A stretch of DNA of 64,000 bases from Naasia sp. Its GTDB lineage: Bacteria > Actinomycetota > Actinomycetes > Actinomycetales > Microbacteriaceae. Positions 61,009 through 64,000 of this stretch are shown piece by piece. How positions within the stretch are numbered: position 1 is the first letter of the stretch; each line of letters starts with the position of its first letter. A model generated the notes under the pieces. It had not been told where the DNA came from. It made no database searches and saw only the letters and a program-made list of their open reading frames with translations. The translations under genes were made by a program, and so were the position numbers. The stretch lies in assembly GCF_025465545.1 (NCBI RefSeq), contig NZ_JAODMK010000011.1:1-64000 (forward strand), given 5' to 3'.

Positions 61009-61701
61009 TCAGACCGCGAAAGTGCGGTCGCGGTCCGGCAGTTCTGCCTCCAGAGGCCCGCTCGCGGTCGTCGTGCCGTGGTTCGCCCAGAGGGACCAGC
61101 CGAGCCAGATCAGCGCCGCGCCCACCGGGATCGCGGCCATCCGCTCGAGAGCATGAGGCAGCAGCGCGCCGGCGATGGGCGTGATCGCAGCGGCGACGAT
61201 CAGGAGGATGGCCGCGCCGCGGGAGAGGACGCGGGCACGGAGGATGGCGATGCCGAACAGCACTGCGCCGGCGACGTAGAGGGCAGCCCCGACCGAAGGC
61301 ACCGCGGCGAGGGGACCGAGATCCGTTTCGGCCGCGTGGCGCCCGAACAGGCCCACGATGTCCGTCGCGAGCTGCGGAGCACTGACCGCGAGAAGCGGCG
61401 CGACCAGGGCCTCGACGAAGGTGTACGCGGCCTGCAGGAGGAAGAAGAGAGCGAGCATCGCGTAGGCGACGAGCCCGAGGACCCCGAACTGCCGCACCTG
61501 CCGGAGGTAGAGGCCGGTCAGTCCGATCAGCACCAGGACCGCCATCCCGAAGCTCACGAAGTGCGTGGTCGCCCACAGCGGCGTCACGAGCGACTCCACC
61601 TCGTCGGCGGGGTGGATGAACTGGATGACGATGTAGATGAGCCCTCCCAGCGCGGCGGCCGAAGCAGCCACCCTGGTGAGGACAGGAGCGGTGATGCTCA
61701 T
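61009..61701 (-). CDS. Uncharacterised six-helix membrane protein
   Basis: 230 residues. Helices at about 12-30, 43-64, 75-100, 130-155, 160-178 and 185-205. Starts MSITAPVLTRVAASAAALGGLIYIVIQFIHPADEV. No family recognised with confidence. First gene of the operon continuing into the DUF2306 and DUF805 genes. GTGGTGA motifs lie 70-110 bases upstream. Confidence 0.78.
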   Translation of the reverse strand: MSITAPVLTRVAASAAALGGLIYIVIQFIHPADEVESLVTPLWATTHFVSFGMAVLVLIGLTGLYLRQVRQFGVLGLVAYAMLALFFLLQAAYTFVEALVAPLLAVSAPQLATDIVGLFGRHAAETDLGPLAAVPSVGAALYVAGAVLFGIAILRARVLSRGAAILLIVAAAITPIAGALLPHALERMAAIPVGAALIWLGWSLWANHGTTTASGPLEAELPDRDRTFAV

Positions 61702-61769
61702 GAGGATTCTCCGATGTCTCGAGTTTCCCGGGCGATCGCCCTGGGACGCCCCAGAATCTAGGAAGGCGT

Positions 61770-61811
61770 GTGGTGACGCGGCCTCACCCTGTGTGGTGAA
61801 CGACGTGGTGA
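61770..61811. promoter_or_regulatory. Triple GTGGTGA motif between membrane operon and OCD-like gene
   Basis: GTGGTGA at 61770-61776, 61793-61799 and 61805-61811, plus an inverted CCTCACC at 61782-61788. Lies in the shared upstream region of the divergent membrane operon and the ornithine-cyclodeaminase-like gene. The same heptamer occurs beside the LuxR/MalT-type regulator locus. Confidence 0.55.
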
Positions 61812-61952
61812 TTCAGCTGTGCGCCCCCTCTCAACCCGACAGCAGTGGACAGGAGAACGCGTGAAGCCGCCGACTCGCTCGGAGCCGCTTGCCCGAGAGC
61901 CTGGGGCCAGGTCTACCGAGCAGGCCATCGCTCGACTCGCCCGCGTGCTCCC

Positions 61953-62942
61953 GTGAATCGCGTTCCCTACCTCGACGCGGCGGCAGTGTCCTCCGCGCTC
62001 ACCCCGCTCGAGGCCGTTGAGGCGATTGTCGCAGCGCTCTCCGGCGGCTTCGACCCGGCATCGGACATCCCGCGCATCGCTGCCGACACCAGCACCGGGC
62101 AGTTCCTCCTCATGCCGTCGGAGGTCGGCGCTCAGGCGGGAGTGAAGGTCGTGACCGTCGCGCCGGAGAACTCAGCGCGGGGCCTCCCTCGCATCCAGGC
62201 CACCTACCTGCTGTACGACGCCGCGACGCTCAGTCTGCGGGCCATTCTCGACGGCACTGCACTGACGTCGCTGCGCACGCCGGCCGTCTCGATCGCGGCC
62301 GTGCGGCCGGCACTCGCCCTCGTCACCGGGCCTCTGCGGGTCGTGGTGTTCGGCGCCGGGCCGCAAGCGGTCGGCCATGCCATGACCATCCGGGCCGTCA
62401 GCGCGAACCCGCTCGGCCGCCTGACCTTCCTGGTGCGCAGCACCTCCAGTGCCGGCGCGGCACGGAGCATCGGGCACGTCGTGACAGCGGACTCCCGAGC
62501 GGGGAGGATCGCACTCGCCGAAGCTCACCTGATCGTGTGTGCGACCACCGCCCGCACGCCGCTTTTTCCGCCGGATGCCGTTCGATCGGACGCGATCGTC
62601 ATCGCCGTCGGGTCCCACGAGCCTGACGCCCGAGAACTCGACGGGCGCCTTCTGGGATCCGCGTCCGTGATCGTCGAGGACATCGACACGGCTCTCCGGG
62701 AGGCGGGCGACGTGATCCTCGCCCACCGGGATGGCCTGCTCGACACCGGCGCGCTTCTCCCGCTGAAGGACGTCGTCACCGGAGCCGCCTCGCTGCAGCG
62801 GGACCGTCCCGTGGTGTTCAAGGGCGTGGGCATGTCCTGGCAGGACCTGATCATCGCAAGAGCCGTGCTCGCTCGCTCGGAGGACCAGGATGGAGGCCGG
62901 GGGACGACTGACACTCCCGTGGTCTCGCCGGCAGACCGCTGA
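61953..62942 (+). CDS. Ornithine cyclodeaminase/mu-crystallin family protein
   Basis: 329 residues. Family core: TPLEAVEAIVAALSGGFDP at the start, GQFLLMPSEVGAQAGVKVVTVAPENSARGLPRIQA with the substrate Arg/Lys residues, and the Rossmann motif VVVFGAGPQAVGHAMTIRAV. Reduces or deaminates imino/amino acids with NAD(H). GTG at 61953 is preferred because the frame before it gives an unlikely basic stretch. Probably controlled with the divergent membrane operon. Confidence 0.85.
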   Translation: MNRVPYLDAAAVSSALTPLEAVEAIVAALSGGFDPASDIPRIAADTSTGQFLLMPSEVGAQAGVKVVTVAPENSARGLPRIQATYLLYDAATLSLRAILDGTALTSLRTPAVSIAAVRPALALVTGPLRVVVFGAGPQAVGHAMTIRAVSANPLGRLTFLVRSTSSAGAARSIGHVVTADSRAGRIALAEAHLIVCATTARTPLFPPDAVRSDAIVIAVGSHEPDARELDGRLLGSASVIVEDIDTALREAGDVILAHRDGLLDTGALLPLKDVVTGAASLQRDRPVVFKGVGMSWQDLIIARAVLARSEDQDGGRGTTDTPVVSPADR

Positions 62943-62956
62943 TCGTCGTCCCAGCG

Positions 62957-63295
62957 TCACACGTCGGACAGCCATCCGTCGCTGTCTGCATAGCCACCAG
63001 CCTCGGGCCCCACCGGCGAACCGGGATGGGTCTCCCGTCTGATCTTCTCGTCGAGCTCGACGAGGACATCGGCATCCTGCAGCTGCGTCTCGTCCTGATG
63101 CACCTCGAGAGCGGTGAGCTGGGTGCCGGGACCCATGACGAGCTGCACCCAGGTGGAGCTGCCGTTCGCGACCACGGGGATCCGGACGACGTCGCTCCGG
63201 CCGCTCTGGGTGAGCGCGATCGAGTATTGGAGCAGCTTCTCCGCGACCGCGTCGGTGGTGTTGAAATGCTCGTCCGCGTAAGACACGATCCTCAT
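62957..63295 (-). CDS. Uncharacterised small protein, 112 residues
   Basis: Reads MRIVSYADEHFNTTDAVAEKLLQYSIAL then SDVVRIPVVANGSSTWVQLVMGPGTQLTALEV. Alpha/beta pattern, acidic C-terminal half (ETQLQDADVLVELDEKIRRE). GGAG lies two bases before the ATG. Codon use supports real coding. No family recognised. Convergent with the ornithine-cyclodeaminase-like gene. Confidence 0.65.
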   Translation of the reverse strand: MRIVSYADEHFNTTDAVAEKLLQYSIALTQSGRSDVVRIPVVANGSSTWVQLVMGPGTQLTALEVHQDETQLQDADVLVELDEKIRRETHPGSPVGPEAGGYADSDGWLSDV

Positions 63296-63401
63296 CACTC
63301 CACGATGCGGCGTCACCCGTGGCAAATGGAAGGCCTTGCGACCTGGCGCGGACCCGTTCCGCCCGTGACGGAGCGCTCCTCGCACGCGGCATGATGAGGC
63401 T

Positions 63402-64000
63402 ATGGACGCCACTGAGGTCTTCCGTTCCGCTCGCGACGGGCTGATCGCCCTCCGCGACGACCACCTGCGGGCGTCAGGCGAGTTCGAGTGGCCCGACGTA
63501 GGTCCTGCGTTCAATTGGGCCACCGACTGGTTCGACTCCATCGCTCGCGGCAACGATCGCATCGCTCTGTGGATCGTCGAGGAGGACGGCCGGGAGCAGC
63601 GCGTCTCCTTCGAGCAGATGCGGGAACGCTCGGACCGCCTAGGGGCGTGGCTGGCCTCCCAGGGCGTTGCTCCCGGCGACCACGTGATGCTCATGCTCGG
63701 CAACCAGGTGGAGCTGTGGGAGTCGATGCTCGCCGTGATGAAGATCGGGGCGGTCCTCCTTCCCACCACCACCGTGCTCGCCGCCCACGACCTGGCCGAC
63801 CGGATCGGGCGCGGCCGCGTGCGGCACGTGATCGCGAATGCGACGGAGGCCGGCAAGTTCGACGGGCTCAGCGGGTTCTCCCGAATCGCTGTCGGGGGCT
63901 CCGTCCCCGGTTGGGCCGACTATGGCGACGCGCACTCCTACCGCAGCCCACTGCCGGGGCTCGTGGTGCGTTCGGACGAGCCGTGCCTCGTCTACTTCAC
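63402..64000 (+). CDS. AMP-binding acyl-CoA synthetase, N-terminal part (runs off window)
   Basis: First 199 residues. Starts MDATEVFRSARDGLIALRDDH, then PAFNWATDWFDSIARGNDRIALWIVEEDGREQRVSFEQMRERSDRLGAWLASQGVAPGDHVMLMLGNQVELWESMLAVMKIGAVLLPT, the classic AMP-binding beginning. The window ends just before the P-loop motif. Activates a fatty or aromatic acid to acyl-CoA. CATGAT lies six bases before the ATG, so it may be leaderless. Confidence 0.93.
   Translation, partial: MDATEVFRSARDGLIALRDDHLRASGEFEWPDVGPAFNWATDWFDSIARGNDRIALWIVEEDGREQRVSFEQMRERSDRLGAWLASQGVAPGDHVMLMLGNQVELWESMLAVMKIGAVLLPTTTVLAAHDLADRIGRGRVRHVIANATEAGKFDGLSGFSRIAVGGSVPGWADYGDAHSYRSPLPGLVVRSDEPCLVYF

Overview
The window is high-GC actinobacterial chromosome, most like Microbacteriaceae. 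The evidence is strongly GC-ending codons, frequent GTG/TTG starts, many apparently leaderless genes with a TANNNT box 6-7 bases before the start codon, a BMP-type nucleoside transporter, an sdhCDAB operon and an FMN-riboswitch rib operon. It looks like a normal chromosome with an accessory stretch at about 33-42 kb that holds most of the decayed genes and one palindromic repeat family. No tRNA, rRNA, CRISPR array, integrase or transposase was recognised.

Layout. 1-3.8 kb (minus): BMP lipoprotein, double-ABC ATPase and permease of a nucleoside-type importer, with a perfect hairpin after the lipoprotein gene. 4-6.1 kb: stand-alone 5'-3' exonuclease converging on manC. 6.3-9.8 kb: sdhCDAB. 9.8-11 kb: a DUF559-type endonuclease gene bracketed by a repeated palindromic element. 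11-15.1 kb: YihY/BrkB membrane protein, exonuclease III, trpS, HAD hydrolase. 15.2-18.9 kb: FMN riboswitch, ribD, ribE, ribBA, ribH. 19-22.9 kb: MHS-family transporter, RbsD/FucU-like mutarotase, a fossil HTH piece, an ABC exporter. 23-29.2 kb: aldehyde dehydrogenase with nicotinamidase, PhzF-like protein, D-Ala-D-Ala carboxypeptidase, Gfo/Idh/MocA oxidoreductase, secreted CAP-like protein. 29.4-36.8 kb: flavodoxin-like protein, unknown protein, aldo/keto reductase, degenerate metallo-beta-lactamase fold protein, small membrane protein, DUF151 nuclease, secreted PepSY-like protein, M20 peptidase. 36.9-42 kb: cation-exchanger pseudogene, a tight operon of molybdopterin oxidoreductase, ferritin-like protein and HPP membrane protein, then a scar of joined pseudogene pieces. 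42-51 kb: DUF2252, DUF427, then a sulfur block (metY, CoA-binding protein, NlpA-type ABC importer, flavin monooxygenase, FMN reductase). 51-55 kb: CbbX-like AAA ATPase, and divergent sugar-acid dehydratase and zinc alcohol dehydrogenase. 55-63.3 kb: small conserved protein, large LuxR/MalT-type regulator, MFS transporter, a three-gene membrane operon, ornithine-cyclodeaminase-like protein and an unknown small protein. 63.4 kb to the end: truncated acyl-CoA synthetase.

Most worth following: (i) the CAGCAGGCA palindromic elements on both sides of the endonuclease gene, with a third copy 12 kb away; (ii) the Mo-enzyme/ferritin-like/HPP operon, whose enzyme lacks the fourth Fe-S cysteine; (iii) GTGGTGA motifs shared by promoters beside the LuxR/MalT-type regulator and the membrane operon; (iv) an 18-residue two-cysteine upstream peptide coupled to the alcohol dehydrogenase; (v) a second palindromic repeat family next to broken genes. 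All functions are inferred from sequence read by eye; no database search was possible.
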